Translations under genes and position numbers: made by a program
The notes under the pieces: generated by a model
The model's input: the letters and a program-made list of their open reading frames with translations, nothing else
Database searches by the model: none
What the model was told of the DNA's origin: nothing
Shown: positions 1-11,375 of the stretch, in pieces
How positions within the stretch are numbered: the stretch's first letter is position 1
How the letters are laid out: each line of letters starts with the position of its first letter
Assembly: GCF_002099425.1 (NCBI RefSeq)
Contig: NW_018344059.1
Coordinates: 9,602,501 to 9,666,500 of the forward strand
From: Phascolarctos cinereus
Taxonomy: Eukaryota; Chordata; Mammalia; Diprotodontia; Phascolarctidae
DNA: 64,000 nucleotides
Direction: 5' to 3'

Positions 1-664
1 GGAGGCAGAACCAGAATGCTATTCCCACCAGCATCTAGATTAAGTGGAAATTTTTGATGCTATAAACTTCAAAGGATACGATGTTACTGAGTTACAGTGG
101 TAAAAACAGAATGTGGAAGTTTCAGTGGAGAGCAAGGAAGATTCTGACTTCAACTTCAAGACCAGAATGAGGGGGTAGAGGGAGTTTGAGTAAAGGTATA
201 GCCAGCGGTGGAAAGAAGGGCCAGGGATTCAGTGCCACCAGCGGGAAGAAAAATTCCAATGAGGTCTAGTAGATGGAAAGAGGGGGAGAGAAGAGGTCTA
301 AGACAAAGAATTTTTTTTCCTACTACTGAATAGGAGTTCCAGAGGGTATAGTGGAAAGCATGGGCAAGGTTGGAGTGGGGCTTGGGTTGAGGTAAGGTTA
401 AAGAGGATAAGATAAGGCAATTGGTGATGGGGGTTGGTGATACATTTTTCTAATGTAAACGGTGATTTATTAATAGAGGGATGGGGAAAGAAACAGAATG
501 TGGGAAAATATTAGTTATTTAAAGAAATAGTGGTTGGTAGATGAAAAACACATAGTTCCTGGCCTCCAAAAGGTGTTGTTGCTGAACAAGGGCTAGGGGT
601 ATAGTGTCTTAGTCACTCTTTCCTGCTTGTCCTTTGAGGAAGTGACAGGGAGGGGTAACCCTGA
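1..664. other. Unassigned non-coding sequence
   Basis: Purine-rich stretch with no long open frame and no repeat that I recognise. It may be unique sequence or a very old repeat. Confidence 0.4.
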
Positions 665-667
665 GAA

Positions 668-785
668 GTTAGTGGTATAAATATTAATCCCATTTTACAG
701 ACGAGAAAATAAGTTTACAATGGTTAAGCCGGGATCTGAATACAGGTCTACTGAGTCCACATCCAATGCACTTCACACTAAGGAA
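668..785 (-). mobile_element. MIR-type SINE fragment
   Basis: Contains the antisense MIR core CCCATTTTACAGA, then a decayed gggatctgaa...ctgagtcca block typical of the tRNA-proximal half. Strongly diverged and truncated. Confidence 0.6.
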
Positions 786-1579
786 GGACTTCACCATTTT
801 GATATTTAGTCTAGGATTTGCTGATTATTTTTTTCTTCTGAATAAAAATTCATCATGAGTCCATGCCAAGGGCCTCCCCTCTGTGCAAGAGAGCACAAAG
901 ACCAAACTCACTGGTGATAGCTGGAGAAACAGCTTGCCTAGCAGATCCAGCCAGAGTTGCCTCATGATGAATGATTTCCAGGCTAAAGTGCCAGGAGCTG
1001 GTCACCCAGCATGGCTTCTCTCATGCTGTGACCTGCTGCTCCAAGGAGAAGGAAGGTGTAGCCCTCTGAGCTCCTACAGCTTCTATCAACAATGTCTACA
1101 GTATTCCCACTGAAGCAATTTAGATGATCTTGCTACTCAAGTAAAAATTTAAATTTACTTGACAGTGCCTGCTTTTCATTTCCCCCCATGATCATGGGTC
1201 TTTATGGAAATGAATTTTCAGTCTCTAAAGCGAGATTAAAATAGGTCAGTACCTCAGAATGCTAGATTTTTGTGAAGTAGCCAAGAAACTGTTAAGCATG
1301 GAAAACCCACATTTATTTTTAACAAGGCAAGCCCTGGACACACCCCATGGTTTACCAAACCATACAGATAAAGCATACATCACTCCATTCTACTGACAGA
1401 TTATTTCATGGAGTCAAGAAAACTTAAAGCTGGAGTGGGTCTCAAAATCACACAACCTCAGAATATTAAATCCAAAAACATCCCAAGGGACATAAAAGCA
1501 GAGAATACCAAACAAGGAGCCTTAGAATCACCAGACAATGAACAATAGAGGTAGAAGCTAGCTTAGACAGCTTTTGCCC
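786..1579. other. Unassigned non-coding sequence
   Basis: No convincing coding region or named repeat. A 76-codon frame from 883 shows no family resemblance. Confidence 0.4.
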
Positions 1580-1712
1580 CCCTCATATCATACAACTGGA
1601 AACTGAAGCCCAAAGACTACGATTAGTTTTTCCCAAGGTCACTTAGCTATTAAGTGGCTGAACCAGAACCCAATACTATATCTTCTGGCTTCAAGTGCTC
1701 TGCACAGTGACT
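1580..1712 (-). mobile_element. MIR-type SINE fragment
   Basis: Antisense MIR signature: gaaactgaagccca followed by aaggtcacttagctattaagtggctgaacc. Old and truncated. Confidence 0.6.
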
Positions 1713-1825
1713 AGGTTTGGAAGCTTCCTTCAAAGGCTTTCACTCCCATTGCCCTGGAGGTCATTTCTGACCTGCTTTGACTTATTGAAGCAACATCATA
1801 GCTATCTATTGAGGATGGTGGTGGG

Positions 1826-2090
1826 AGGGAATGGAATAAACATTTGTAGAGTGCCTGCTATGTGCCAAGGACATTTACAAAGTTAAGTTCTTTACAAATG
1901 TTTTATTTGATACTCACAACAACCCTGTGAAATAGGTACTGCTATTATCCTCATTTTACAATTGAGGACATTGAGACAAACAGGTTAAATGACTTGCCCA
2001 GGGCCATACTGCTGGTAAGTGCCTGAGGCCAGAGTTAAACTAAGGTCTTCCTGACTCCAGGCCCACTGCTCCATCTACTAAGGCACTATT
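1826..2090 (-). mobile_element. THER1/MIR-like SINE
   Basis: Nearly full antisense copy. It runs from gtgcctgctatgtgcc through acaacaaccctgtgaaatagg, the CORE-like cattttacaattgagg and tgacttgcccagggcc to the tRNA-derived end (gactccaggcccactgctccatctacta). It lies close behind the MIR fragment at 1580-1712. Confidence 0.75.
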
Positions 2091-2099
2091 ACTAGCAAA

Positions 2100-2494
2100 A
2101 ATGGAAAGGAGTTGCCATTGCTTGACCAGAACCTGTCCAGCACCTGGCCTTGAACACCATTTCTCTAATTGTCAAGACCCTGCCCAGAATAAAAACCAGA
2201 TTCCAAATCTCTTACTGTTAATACCTCTAGACGCACCCCAGGTTCAATGTTTGGCATCATATATACTTTGTATCTTCCCCTACCAGCTTTGGAGGAGGCA
2301 AAGGAAATGGCACTGACTGTGAATCTCAGTCAGAAGCCTGGGTACCTGAGTAGACCCAGGTACCTGACCAAATCGCCTTTCTTCTTTGGTGCTCGAGAGT
2401 GAACGAACCAAAGTCACTTTCCACCCTAACAGGACACCTAGGGGTGAGAGACCTTATAAAATGGTTCTACGTCCTTGTCCCAAGGCTAACACAT
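2100..2494. other. Unassigned, with a short direct repeat
   Basis: No recognised gene or repeat. A short duplicated block (gggtacctgag / ccaggtacctgac) lies at about 2340-2370. A TATAAAA-like string near 2455 has no supporting context. Confidence 0.35.
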
Positions 2495-3612
2495 ATCTAC
2501 CTTTTTTTCCCTAAAGCTTGTGATGCTGAATTGATTGCTGACTGCAGAAATGAAAACTCCCCTTCCCTGCTACAACTCCCCACTTTCTCATACCCATCCA
2601 CCTCAGTCTTATCCCCTCTGCAATCTCTGTTCTCCTCAGCCCTCCCCTTCCATGAAACTTCTGGAATCTCTATTGTTAACAAACAATTAGCTCCCTGCAA
2701 AAGATGCTACACACATGACCACCATCTCCAGTACTGCACCTCTCTACTCAGCAACCTCTCTTCCTGTAAAGTTCACTTCATGCATCTTTTATCACTCTAT
2801 TCAGAGCCTGGTTATTTATCTTTTGATCCTCAAGTTATTTTCCTTCCTTTCTAAAATAGTTACGTACCTGACCAACAGTCTTTTTCCATGCCGCACCCCA
2901 TAATTATACTTGGGAACTTTATTAAAGAAATTGATTTCTGATCAAACACCCTGAGTTTATCAATGTTTTCAACTCCTGTGATTTAAAATCTTCATTCTCC
3001 TTTAGCCACACTTGGGAATGGAAATACACCTCATCTCACTATCACCTGTAAGTGCTCTTCCTCTGTAATCAAGGACTGAAATTCCTTTATCTGAACACAA
3101 CTTTTCTGGGCCCCATTCTTCCAAAACTTATTTTGTATCCTACCTAAAACTTTCAGTCCATTCCATCTTTCCTTCCACTTCTGGTTTGTTATTCCTATTA
3201 CATTATATTCATCTCTTCACAATCCTAGTCATGTAGGTGGCCAATCTAACTGTAGACCATTGTCTACTCTTAAATCCCTTGTCACCTTGTTCTATTGCCA
3301 ATCACACCTTGCCACACCCCAACAATAGGTTAACACCTTCTCTCATCCTTCTTTTCTACTACAGTATGCTGTTGAATGAATCTAAATGAAATTTCATAGC
3401 CATTCTGCCTGAGCCTACTGGGTAAATTTATCATGGAACAAATCATTACTTCAAGTGAGCCCTCCTTATTTAGCAGTTCTTAAATTTTTACCTAATTTTG
3501 ACTCCAGCATACTTCTCATCAACTTTTCCATATCATATTTTCTCTCATGGACACTCCTAACACCATCCCTTTTCCCATCTCTCTTGACAGAGGACCTCCC
3601 CTATTTTGCTAA
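2495..3612 (+). mobile_element. Probable CR1/L2-superfamily LINE, upstream part
   Basis: Pyrimidine-rich, frame-broken stretch whose right end reads like the linker before the reverse transcriptase in L2-type elements (a frame with SLLTEDLPYFAKKIE near 3570-3620). It appears to continue at 4310 after an L1 insertion. The part before about 3400 is assigned only by continuity and composition. Confidence 0.4.
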
Positions 3613-3639
3613 GAAAATAGAAGTTATCACAATAATAGA

Positions 3640-3893
3640 CATTTAGTAAAAATTGGTAGGTGGAATTAATACAACTCTGGGAAGTGATTTGGAATTATGT
3701 GAGAAAAATCATGAAATTGTTCAAATCCTTTAATCCAGAAATCCTATTGCTGGGCATATATCCCAAGAAAAGCAAAAGGAATGGTACTTTATAAAACAAA
3801 ATCATCATAGCATCATTTTTTTGTAGCAGAAAAAAGTGGAAATCATTGGCATCTAACAACTGGAGAACGGTGGAACAAATTGGGGTATACAAA

Positions 3894-3929
<36 letters not shown>

Positions 3930-4305
3930 TTGCACCACAAGAGACAATGAATATAAGGAATTCAGTGTTATATGGGAAGACGTGTTTGAATAGATTCACA
4001 GTGAAGCAGAAACAGAATGCATTTGTACAATGGATTTACAATAAAGTAAACCACTAAAATGAAGCTGAGTGCAGTGTAATTCTAATGACTGATATTGGCC
4101 CTAGAAGAGAGATAAAGAAATGAACCATTCCATATTCCCTGCCTTACAATGCTTTATATGCTGTCATTCACGGTCATTGTATCAATTTCCTTGTGGTTTT
4201 TCTTTGTTACAAGGGAAGCATAACTGGGTGCATATATCAGGAAGTGTCCAGATAAATAAAAAGAGAAGACATCGGTGAAAAAAAAATTAAGAATAAAAAA
4301 TAAAA
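3640..4305 (+). mobile_element. L1 3'-end fragment, inserted in an older LINE
   Basis: 5'-truncated L1 covering the ORF2 C-terminus and 3' UTR. Recognisable pieces are cctattgctgggcatatatccc (a stretch related to the LLGIYPKD region), aacaactggagaacggtggaac and gtgaagcagaaacagaatgc. It ends in an A-rich tail near 4277-4305. Similar short strings flank it (aagttatcaca before, aagtcatacat after), consistent with a decayed target-site duplication. The surrounding CR1/L2-like reading resumes at 4310. A TG microsatellite lies inside it. Confidence 0.7.
3897..3927. repeat. (TG)n microsatellite
   Basis: About 15 uninterrupted TG units inside the L1 fragment. Confidence 0.95.
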
Positions 4306-4309
4306 GTCA

Positions 4310-4915
4310 TACATCTGGAACTTTCCCTTCTTCCATACCTCACACCTCAAAACCTCTTGACTTTATTCACCAATCCCTCATGTTTTGCTCTAGTCTTGAA
4401 GAAAAAGCTAACCCTCCACTCCACCAAAGCCAACTTTCAACTTTTGTGTTTGATTGTCTACCATTTCCTCAAAGAGTTTATCCCATCATTATCCTTTATC
4501 TCTAATCTTCAAGCTCTCTTTATCCACTGGATCCGTCCCAAATGCCCACAAACATCCAAATCTCCCCAATCCTTATAATTTTTTTCACCTTACTCCTCCA
4601 GTTTTGCTTTATCTACTTCTTAGCCAAACTCCTAGAACAAGCTGTCTATATTTATTTCTTGTCTCTTCCTATTCACTTCTCTACTCCTTGCATTCTGGCT
4701 TTTGACCTCACCCCTCAAGTTGAAACTATTAACTCCAAGATTACCAGTAATCTCTTACTTGGTAAATCTGATGGCTTTTTCTTTGATTTAATGATTGTTG
4801 ATGTCTCTGTAGAATTTGACACAGTTGACTAGCCTTTATTCTTGGATATTCTTTTCTCCTTGGATTTTTATGATGTTGTTTTCTCCTGGTTCTCCTTCCA
4901 CATGTTATCAACTTT
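4310..4915 (+). mobile_element. CR1/L2-superfamily LINE, reverse transcriptase part
   Basis: Conceptual reading gives LAKLLEQAVYIYFLS, then a VETINSKITSNLLLGKSDG segment, then FFFDLMIVDVSVEFDTVD (about 4590-4832). A second frame continues with FLDILFSLDFYDVVFSWFSF. This follows the order seen in L2/CR1 reverse transcriptases: SKLLE, then the T..L..ITNDLL helix, then the D...AFDTVDH catalytic motif, then LL..L.SLGF.D..LSWF. Motif A is altered (VEFDTVD) and the frame is broken by a stop after it, so this is a dead fossil. Confidence 0.65.
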
Positions 4916-5930
4916 TATACTTTCATTGCTGCCCGGTTACCTGACCCTTACTAATGATGAGGGCTTAAGTGTTTGCAATTTCACATTAACGCTGGCAGTC
5001 ATGCACTCCAACCAATGTCAGGAGGTGCTCCCAGGAAGTAGAGTGCTGCTCTTCCTAAGCTCCATTTCTCTTGTGGGTGGAAGTGCTCACTTGGTCTAGG
5101 AATGTGATTGATGTGTATTTTTCTTCTTGGTATCCTTACTCATTTCCTACTCACCAAGAAAACTCTGTCTTTCTCTCTTATTGCTGCATTTCAATGGACT
5201 TTAATCGAAGAGTATGGCATAATAAAGTTGAGCACACAAGAATGGCTCAAATATATCATCATTACAATAGAAAGAAAAAGAATAACCAAATATAATGAAA
5301 TAGCTATCATATACACTGTTTGCCCTCATTACTTCCCAGACCCAAACAGCCCTCAATCAATTTGGAGGCATGTCTATAAGCAACAAAGTCAGAATTTCCT
5401 AGTAAACATTCTGGTACACAGACTCGCCTCCTGAAGCTTAGTGGACATGTCCACCTTTTACAAGCTTTATGAGCAGTATCAGACCAAACATAATGCCAAT
5501 GACTTGTCAGCTGGGACATAAATATAACCGCCAATATATAGCTGAAATGGAAATAGCAAATGATGTTCCAAGTGATGAAAAAATTGTCAAATTCATGAGT
5601 GCTGCTTCTATTAAGCTTTTCACTTTTATGGCTAACAACTTAAGTACATGTCCTGGCTTTTCTTTTGTTGTTATTACACATGGATAGGCTGAACCTGATT
5701 GGCTGACTTGGCTGAACCTGATGGAAAAAATAGAAGACTTCTGAAGTTCAGAATTCAGAAGGAATTCTGAAATTCAATTTTAATTTCTCAGAGGTAATAA
5801 TTGTAGCACAAGCCTGACAACATATAATGGTAGTATTAAAAAAACACTCAATAGGTGTTAATAATAAAAGACTAACTGATATCCCATCCATGAACTGGGT
5901 AAGTATTTTTCCCTTGTCATAGACTTAGTG
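4916..5930. other. Unassigned, with small unrecognised ORFs
   Basis: A 72-codon frame at 5469-5687 (contains SDEKIVKFMSAASIKLFTF) and a 108-codon frame at 5108-5434 overlap other frames and match no family I know. There is a short direct repeat of ggctgaacctgat at about 5688-5720. I see no splice-site or promoter context that would support a gene. Confidence 0.35.
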
Positions 5931-5934
5931 GAGA

Positions 5935-6378
5935 AGGGAGGGAAGGAAATAAGCATTTATATGGTGCCCACTATGTGCCAGACCCTGTGCTAAGCACTTT
6001 TTAAAATAAATATTATCTCATTTAATCCTTACAATAACCTTGTGAGATAGGTGCTGCTATCTGTACTTTACATTTAAGGAAACAGGCAATTAGAGGTTAT
6101 TTGCACAGGGTCATATAACTAAGACAGTAGCTAGGTGGCACCTAGCTACCCTGGGTAGGTCGCTTAACCCTGTTTGTAAAATAAGCAGAAAAGGAAATGG
6201 CCAACCACTCCAATATCTTTGCCAAGAAAACCCCAAATGCGGCCACAAAGAGTTGGATATGACTGAAACAACTGAACACTAACACATCTAGGTAGTGTCA
6301 GAAGCTGGGTTTGAACTCAGGTCTTTCTGCTTCTAGGCCTGGCACTCTATCTACTATGTCATCTAGCTGCCTGCTATT
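5935..6378 (-). mobile_element. THER1-like SINE, split by another SINE
   Basis: Antisense THER1/MIR copy (cactatgtgccagaccctgtgctaag at 5969 onward; final part aactcaggtctttctgcttctagg near 6315-6375). The copy is interrupted at about 6122-6292 by a second SINE. Confidence 0.75.
6122..6292 (+). mobile_element. ACAACAA-tailed SINE, internally deleted, nested
   Basis: Head agtagctaggtggcacctagc jumps to the 3' half (gaaaaggaaatggccaaccactcc, tatctttgccaagaaaacccc, gagttggatatgactgaaac). The tRNA-like middle is missing. It sits within the older THER1 copy, so it is the younger insertion. Confidence 0.7.
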
Positions 6379-6779
6379 TTCAAATGAACAGTTTTGAATA
6401 TTTTCTAGACTCACAACTGAAAAACATATACAACAATAAAAAATTCAAATAATACATGCCTAGATTTCATAATGGCCACTTTAATATAGAAAAAAGTAGG
6501 TTTCTTAATTGTTCTACCTATTAACCTCATGCTGCAGGCCATAGGGTAAGACAATAAATGTTCAATGCAGTGTTAGACTCAGAAAATCCCAAGTAACATT
6601 AATGCCTGCTTCTTAGAGGGAAACACAAACTTTCACTTCCAATGTCCCCTTCCTCCTTGAAGGAAAAACAAAGGTCAACTACTCTCACAGGCCACCAAAT
6701 ACTTCCTCATTTTTCTAAAAGTAGATATGGATGCACCAAGATTAGCATTTTAGCATTATGAACTGAAGTAAAGTTAGAA
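6379..6779. other. Unassigned non-coding sequence
   Basis: AT-rich; nothing recognised. Confidence 0.4.
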
Positions 6780-7035
6780 CTTAGAATCACAGAATATTGA
6801 ATATCAGAGTTGGAAGTGACCATAGAATCTTAGAACCAAAGAATGTTAGAGTGCAAAAGCCCTTGTTATCACAGAATTTTAGAAATGGAAGGGCTCAGAT
6901 AATAAAACATCAGAGCTGGAAGGGAAGTGCAAGGATTCTTTCATCTTACATGGGGAAAGTGAGGTCTTGAGAAGAAAAGTTGACAGCCCAAATCACGTAA
7001 GTTAGTGGCAAAAGCAAGGTTGGAACTGGTTTAGT
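6780..7035 (-). mobile_element. MIR/THER-type SINE, AGAATC-rich variant
   Basis: Begins with repeated agaatcacagaatattg / cagagttggaagtgacc blocks and ends with ggcaaaagcaaggttggaact. Other copies of this layout lie at about 7865, 9425, 11070 and 25850. Confidence 0.55.
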
Positions 7036-7510
7036 GATTGTCAAATTGTCATCCTTTTCACATTGTGTCCGAGAAAGATAATTTCATCCCTTTTGCTGCT
7101 TTACCTACAGACAGCTACTTAGATGGGAGTTTTTCCTTTTCTGATGATAAAGAAAACTCCCCTGTAAGCATCTCACAGCCTTCATTTTCCTTACAGCAAG
7201 TGGTCTTTTGGGGAAAAACTCAACTAAAATACTAACTTACAGTGTATGCCAGCTACTAAGAGAGAGAATAAAATCAAGCAGGATGACTAGGGAACATGCT
7301 GATTCCAGTCCTTTCCCATCAATAAGGACTGTCAAATATACCCTTCTGAAAAAGAGATTTAACTTTATATAATTAAAAATTCTATTCAGTTGTCCTTGTT
7401 TCAGAGACATAGCAATCTGCAAGGGAGGAATAGGGCATTTTAGGAAGGTTGCACAACTTAGAAAAACTAATTCCATGCTTCCCAAAGTCTAACTCCTTCC
7501 ATAATTTCAA
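7036..7510. other. Unassigned non-coding sequence
   Basis: No gene or repeat recognised. The 65-codon and 82-codon frames here have no family resemblance. Confidence 0.4.
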
Positions 7511-7514
7511 TGTG

Positions 7515-7740
7515 ATAATAATAGCTTACATTTCTACAGCTCTTGACAGTTCACAAAGTACTTTACTCAAAACAGCCTTACCATATAGACAATATAAGGG
7601 TCATTCCCTTGTAAAAAGGAGGAAGTAGAAACTTAGAGAAACTAAATAGCTTGCTCAAGGCTGAGAAGTTAGCAAAGTCAAAATGCTAAAAATGAAAACC
7701 CAAGTCCTCTGGTTAGAGATAATTCCATATTGCTTCCTCA
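7515..7740 (-). mobile_element. THER1-like SINE
   Basis: Antisense copy starting aataatagcttacatttctacagc and ending in a decayed caagtcctctgg...tccatattgcttcc. Old. Confidence 0.65.
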
Positions 7741-7744
7741 TTGT

Positions 7745-8118
7745 AGTGGGAAAATCACTGAATCAGGAAGCTACATAAAAGTGTTCTAGCCTTTGCCCTG
7801 TTATTTACTGGCTGGGTGACCTCGGTTAAGTCGTTTAAGCTTCTTTGAGCCTCCAAATCACAGACTGTTAAAGGGAGAATCAGCCTCAGAAAGGATCAAG
7901 TCTAATTCCTTCATTTTACGGGTAAAGAAACTGAGCCTTGGGGTGGGGATCAAGTAGTATACCCATGGTCATACAGTCGGTTAGTTTCAGAACTGGAGCT
8001 GATCAGGGTCCTGACTCCTCAGACAGTGCTCCTTCCCAGGTACTTCATGTATAAAGTGGGGAAATCACAATAACCGTTTTTCAAGGGCTAAACGGAATAA
8101 TACTATACAAATATGTTA
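7745..8118 (+). mobile_element. MIR-type SINE split by another SINE
   Basis: Sense MIR: agtgggaaaatcactgaatcagg, then tggctgggtgacctcggttaagtc. The 3' half (tgtataaagtggggaaatcacaataacc) resumes near 8048. The interruption at about 7865-8035 is an antisense MIR/THER-type SINE. Confidence 0.6.
7865..8035 (-). mobile_element. MIR/THER-type SINE nested in a MIR
   Basis: Pieces: ccttcattttacgggtaaagaaactgagcc, catggtcatacagtcggttag and ggtcctgactcctcagacagtgctcc. This copy is younger than the surrounding MIR. Confidence 0.55.
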
Positions 8119-8130
8119 TAATTATTGTTA

Positions 8131-8185
8131 GTAAGTTATTATTAATTATTATTATCATCATCACCACCACCATCATCATCATCAA
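8131..8185. repeat. Trinucleotide repeat tract (ATT/ATC/ACC)
   Basis: ATT units grade into ATC and ACC units. It directly follows the MIR 3' end and probably grew from its tail. Confidence 0.85.
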
Positions 8186-8654
8186 TCATTGCCATTCCTG
8201 GTGGCACTTTCCAACTCTAAATGTGTCTTTGAATTATATTTTAAATAAAAAAATGCAGAATTTACAACAGCATATCCCATGTGACCAAGCAATTTTAAAA
8301 GGTGTGTTTGAGGGGAGGTGAGGAGAAGTGCTTTGGAGGAGGGATGGTTCTTTAAGGGAGAAAATACATATACTATTCTGTATTGGAATAACAACTTTGC
8401 CTGGATTTCTGTTTCTTCTTTCCTGTTACTCTCCTTGCTAGTAACAAGAAAGACCAGATAAACAATTCACTTCTGTGAAATCATGTTTAACACTGTAGAC
8501 ATCTGAAAGCCCTGACACTTTTTCTCACTCTACCATGGGGGTGAGTCACTATGTGTGTGTTTCTGTCGTGCTTTATAATCTGCTTCAGAACCCTGATTAC
8601 TATGAAGAGATAAAAATGATGACCCTCAGAATGCAATATCAGTACAGTGTTACA
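8186..8654. other. Unassigned non-coding sequence
   Basis: No recognisable coding region or repeat. Confidence 0.4.
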
Positions 8655-8835
8655 CGGTGGAAATATCACTGATTCTTTAGTCAGGGGACCTGGGTGAAGG
8701 TGTCAATTCTTCCACGAAATTGTTTTCACTAGATTGTGTAACCTTGGGTGGAAATCATTCTCTTAGCTTGCTCATATGTAAAACAGAGGGGATTGAAATA
8801 GATCTCTTACCTTGCTATAAAGTGTTTTGAGTCTT
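8655..8835 (+). mobile_element. MIR-type SINE
   Basis: Sense copy: cagggg acctggg, gattgtgtaaccttgggtgg, then catatgtaaaacagagggg. Diverged. Confidence 0.6.
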
Positions 8836-9424
8836 TAGATATTGAAAACATTGCTTGATTCCACAATTGTTAATTGAGTGTGCACTATATTCAGAGGATC
8901 AAATTAGGTGCTGAGGGGGTTGTAGATTGGGGTGACTAGCCTGATCTGGTACCTAAAGTACAATACTAGAACAAAATGATATACTTGTAGAAGTTCTAAG
9001 AGTGAACAAAAGGAGGTTTACTGAACCACAGTAGGGGAAGGATAATCAACTAAGGATATCTGGCAAGTACACCATATAGATTCAGCTGAGCCCAGCTCCC
9101 CTGCTTCTATGTTACTAGCTTCTGACCAATGAAGCATCAGGGAACAACAGCTGGAGCTCCTTGTGACCTTCCCACCCCCACCCCCAGGCATCTAGAAAGC
9201 CGTTTCAATAATCTGAGCCTTAGTTCCTTGGGATGGTTAAATCTCAAGGACAGTTTCAATATCTTTTAAGGAAAAACAAGCCTAACCTGCATGACATGGG
9301 ATCTTAGGATACTCTTCCACCACAGAGGGAGATATAAAGATAAGGTAAGATATAGTTACTACATTCAAGAATTTTTCAGTCTAGTGCAAGAGATAATATG
9401 TGGACTCAAAGACTGTAACAAACT
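8836..9424. other. Unassigned non-coding sequence
   Basis: Nothing recognised apart from a short CACCCCC-rich run near 9172. Confidence 0.4.
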
Positions 9425-9620
9425 AGAATGTGGCAAATATTATAGGTTGTTAGTATTGGAAGGGACATTTGAGGTCATATAATCCTATAGTCATTATAAG
9501 ATGAAGTACCTGAGTCCCAGAGAATCTAACTGACTTGCTTCAGGGAACATAGCAAATTGGTGGCAGAGCTGCAGCTTGAACCTGGATCTTCTAACTCCCA
9601 GTATAAGGGCCTTTTCATTG
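9425..9620 (-). mobile_element. MIR/THER-type SINE, AGAATC-rich variant
   Basis: ggttgttagtattggaagggac, then gaagtacctgagtcccagag, then ggtggcagagctgcagcttgaacc. Same layout as the copy at 6780. Confidence 0.55.
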
Positions 9621-9984
9621 CCCCAGGCTGTTGCCCTAAACCTAAACATAAAGCAAAACTCAAATGTCAGTTTTCCCATTAAGGCTTCCATGATGGTTAC
9701 CCTGCTGCTAACAACCTTCTACCCAGACCTCATATGGCACTTTAGAGAAAGTCAGAAATCTTTTTGAAAAGAATGTTACCCCAATTTGACATTTCTATGG
9801 CATGGATATGATGGTAGTTAAGACGAATTATGAAGGCTAAGCCAAGACGTTGCTAGAATTAATGGAAAGCGGTTCTGCACCTTTAAAAAGTGCCCTTCCA
9901 ATTTTATACTGTATATGCTAGCAAACTGTCTTACAGGCAACATGGCCTCTAATGTGGAGCAAATGGTGGACTAGAATAGAACAT
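9621..9984. other. Unassigned non-coding sequence
   Basis: Nothing recognised. Confidence 0.35.
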
Positions 9985-10140
9985 CCTACCTATGCCATTC
10001 TGGGCCTCTTATAGTCTCAATTTACTCATTTGTAAAATGAGTATTATGATTCTTACACTCTCTTTCTTGTAGTAGATATTGAGAAGAAAGCATTTTGTAA
10101 ACCTTACAGTGATATGTGTGTGTGCTATCATTATCAGGTT
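9985..10140 (+). mobile_element. MIR 3' half
   Basis: tcaatttactcatttgtaaaatgag followed by the linker and a gtaaaccttacagtgatat block. Confidence 0.55.
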
Positions 10141-10144
10141 GTGT

Positions 10145-10265
10145 TTCTTATTCCCCTACTACACTACAACTTTCATGAAGGCAGGGAATGTCTCATCTGA
10201 ACTTCATATCTCACCAGTTTATAGCACAATGCCTTGCTTATAGATGAAGCTTAATAAATATTTAA
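10145..10265 (+). mobile_element. L2-type LINE 3' end
   Basis: gaaggcagggaatgtctc, then cacaatgccttgcttatagatgaagcttaataaatatttaatcg, the typical L2 3' terminus (in the family: gcacagtgcctggcacatag...aataaat). Confidence 0.6.
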
Positions 10266-10284
10266 TCGAAACAAATGCATAAAT

Positions 10285-10665
10285 AATTGATGTAATGTCT
10301 CATTTTCCCGATCTATAAAATAGAGATTTAAATTTGCCTCTGCCAAATTCGTGGGATTATGGTGAAAAGGAAATAAAATAAGATCTATGGAAGCAATTTG
10401 TAAGGTACAAAATGTATACACAAACATATATAAGTCCATATATACATGCAAATAATATTATCGTTAGCATTATTCTTAAAGAATGACAAAGAAAGGGTCA
10501 GATGACCTGGGCTTCAATCTTGTCCCTCTCATATGCTGCCTATATGTGACCAGAGGCAAATCACTTCTTCCCTCTGATGATCAGTTCTTTTTTCATCTGA
10601 AAAATGAGGAAATTGGATTACATGATTGATAAGGTCCTTTCCAACTTTAAATGCTAGGGTTCTAT
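10285..10665 (+). mobile_element. Two MIR-type SINE fragments in tandem
   Basis: A 3' MIR half at about 10285-10410 (ctcattttcccgatctataaaatag) and a fuller copy at about 10485-10665 (ggtcagatgacctgggcttcaatc, gtgaccagaggcaaatcac, catctgaaaaatgagg). Confidence 0.55.
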
Positions 10666-10669
10666 GACA

Positions 10670-10905
10670 TACAAGGAGAAGATAACATCAAGGGATTGGG
10701 AATAAGATGAGCAAAAGTAAGAATAGAAAAGTAGAGAGAATGCTTATGGAATAATGACTAGCCTGGTTTGTCTTGAGTGTAGGATACACGTTAGAAAGTA
10801 GTGCAAGGCTGCCATGGTAGGGTGGTACCAATTTGTAAAGAGTTTTGAATGATAGGATCATGAGTTTGGACTTTATTAAATCAACAATGGAGCTCAAAGT
10901 GGAAG
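10670..10905 (-). mobile_element. L2-type LINE fragment
   Basis: ggctgccatggtagggtggtacc, aaagagttttgaatgatagg and catgagtttggactttattaa match the antisense C-terminal reverse transcriptase region of L2/CR1 elements. A longer relative lies at 27062-28860. Confidence 0.5.
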
Positions 10906-11069
10906 GATTAGAAGGGTTGCTCTATAATAACAACAGAGCTAACAACAATACAACAAAATTAACCTACATATTTATTGAGCATCTATCTTCAAACTTGGAA
11001 TTGGATTCAATCAGAATCCTTAGAAACCTTAGAATCTTGGGATTACACAAGTTTGATTTTTAAAGGAAA

Positions 11070-11375
11070 CAGATTCATATAATATAAAATTTTAGTTCTG
11101 GAAGGGACCATAGAGATCATCTGGTTCCATTCTAGATCAGTTTTCAAACCTACCACAACATAGTACCTGAGTTTGCCAATAATCTAACCAGTAAATCCAA
11201 AGGTCTTTTTCAGTATGCATCCACTGTGATCTCTCATTTGAATTTAACACTGGTGACCACCCAGAGAAGAGAAGGCCTAATGACAGAAAGTGACGTGTTC
11301 AATATCATATTGCTAATCAGTGGCAGAGCTAGGGTTTTCTGAGTCAAAATCTAGTAGTCTTTCCATTTTTGTTAT
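11070..11375 (-). mobile_element. MIR/THER-type SINE, AGAATC-rich variant
   Basis: ataaaattttagttctggaagggaccatagagatcatctgg, later gctaatcagtggcagagctaggg. Long and partly degenerate. Confidence 0.55.

Noticed and set aside
5469-5687. Small gene encoding a 72-residue product
   Set aside because: No recognisable domain, and chance frames of this size are common in AT-rich DNA.
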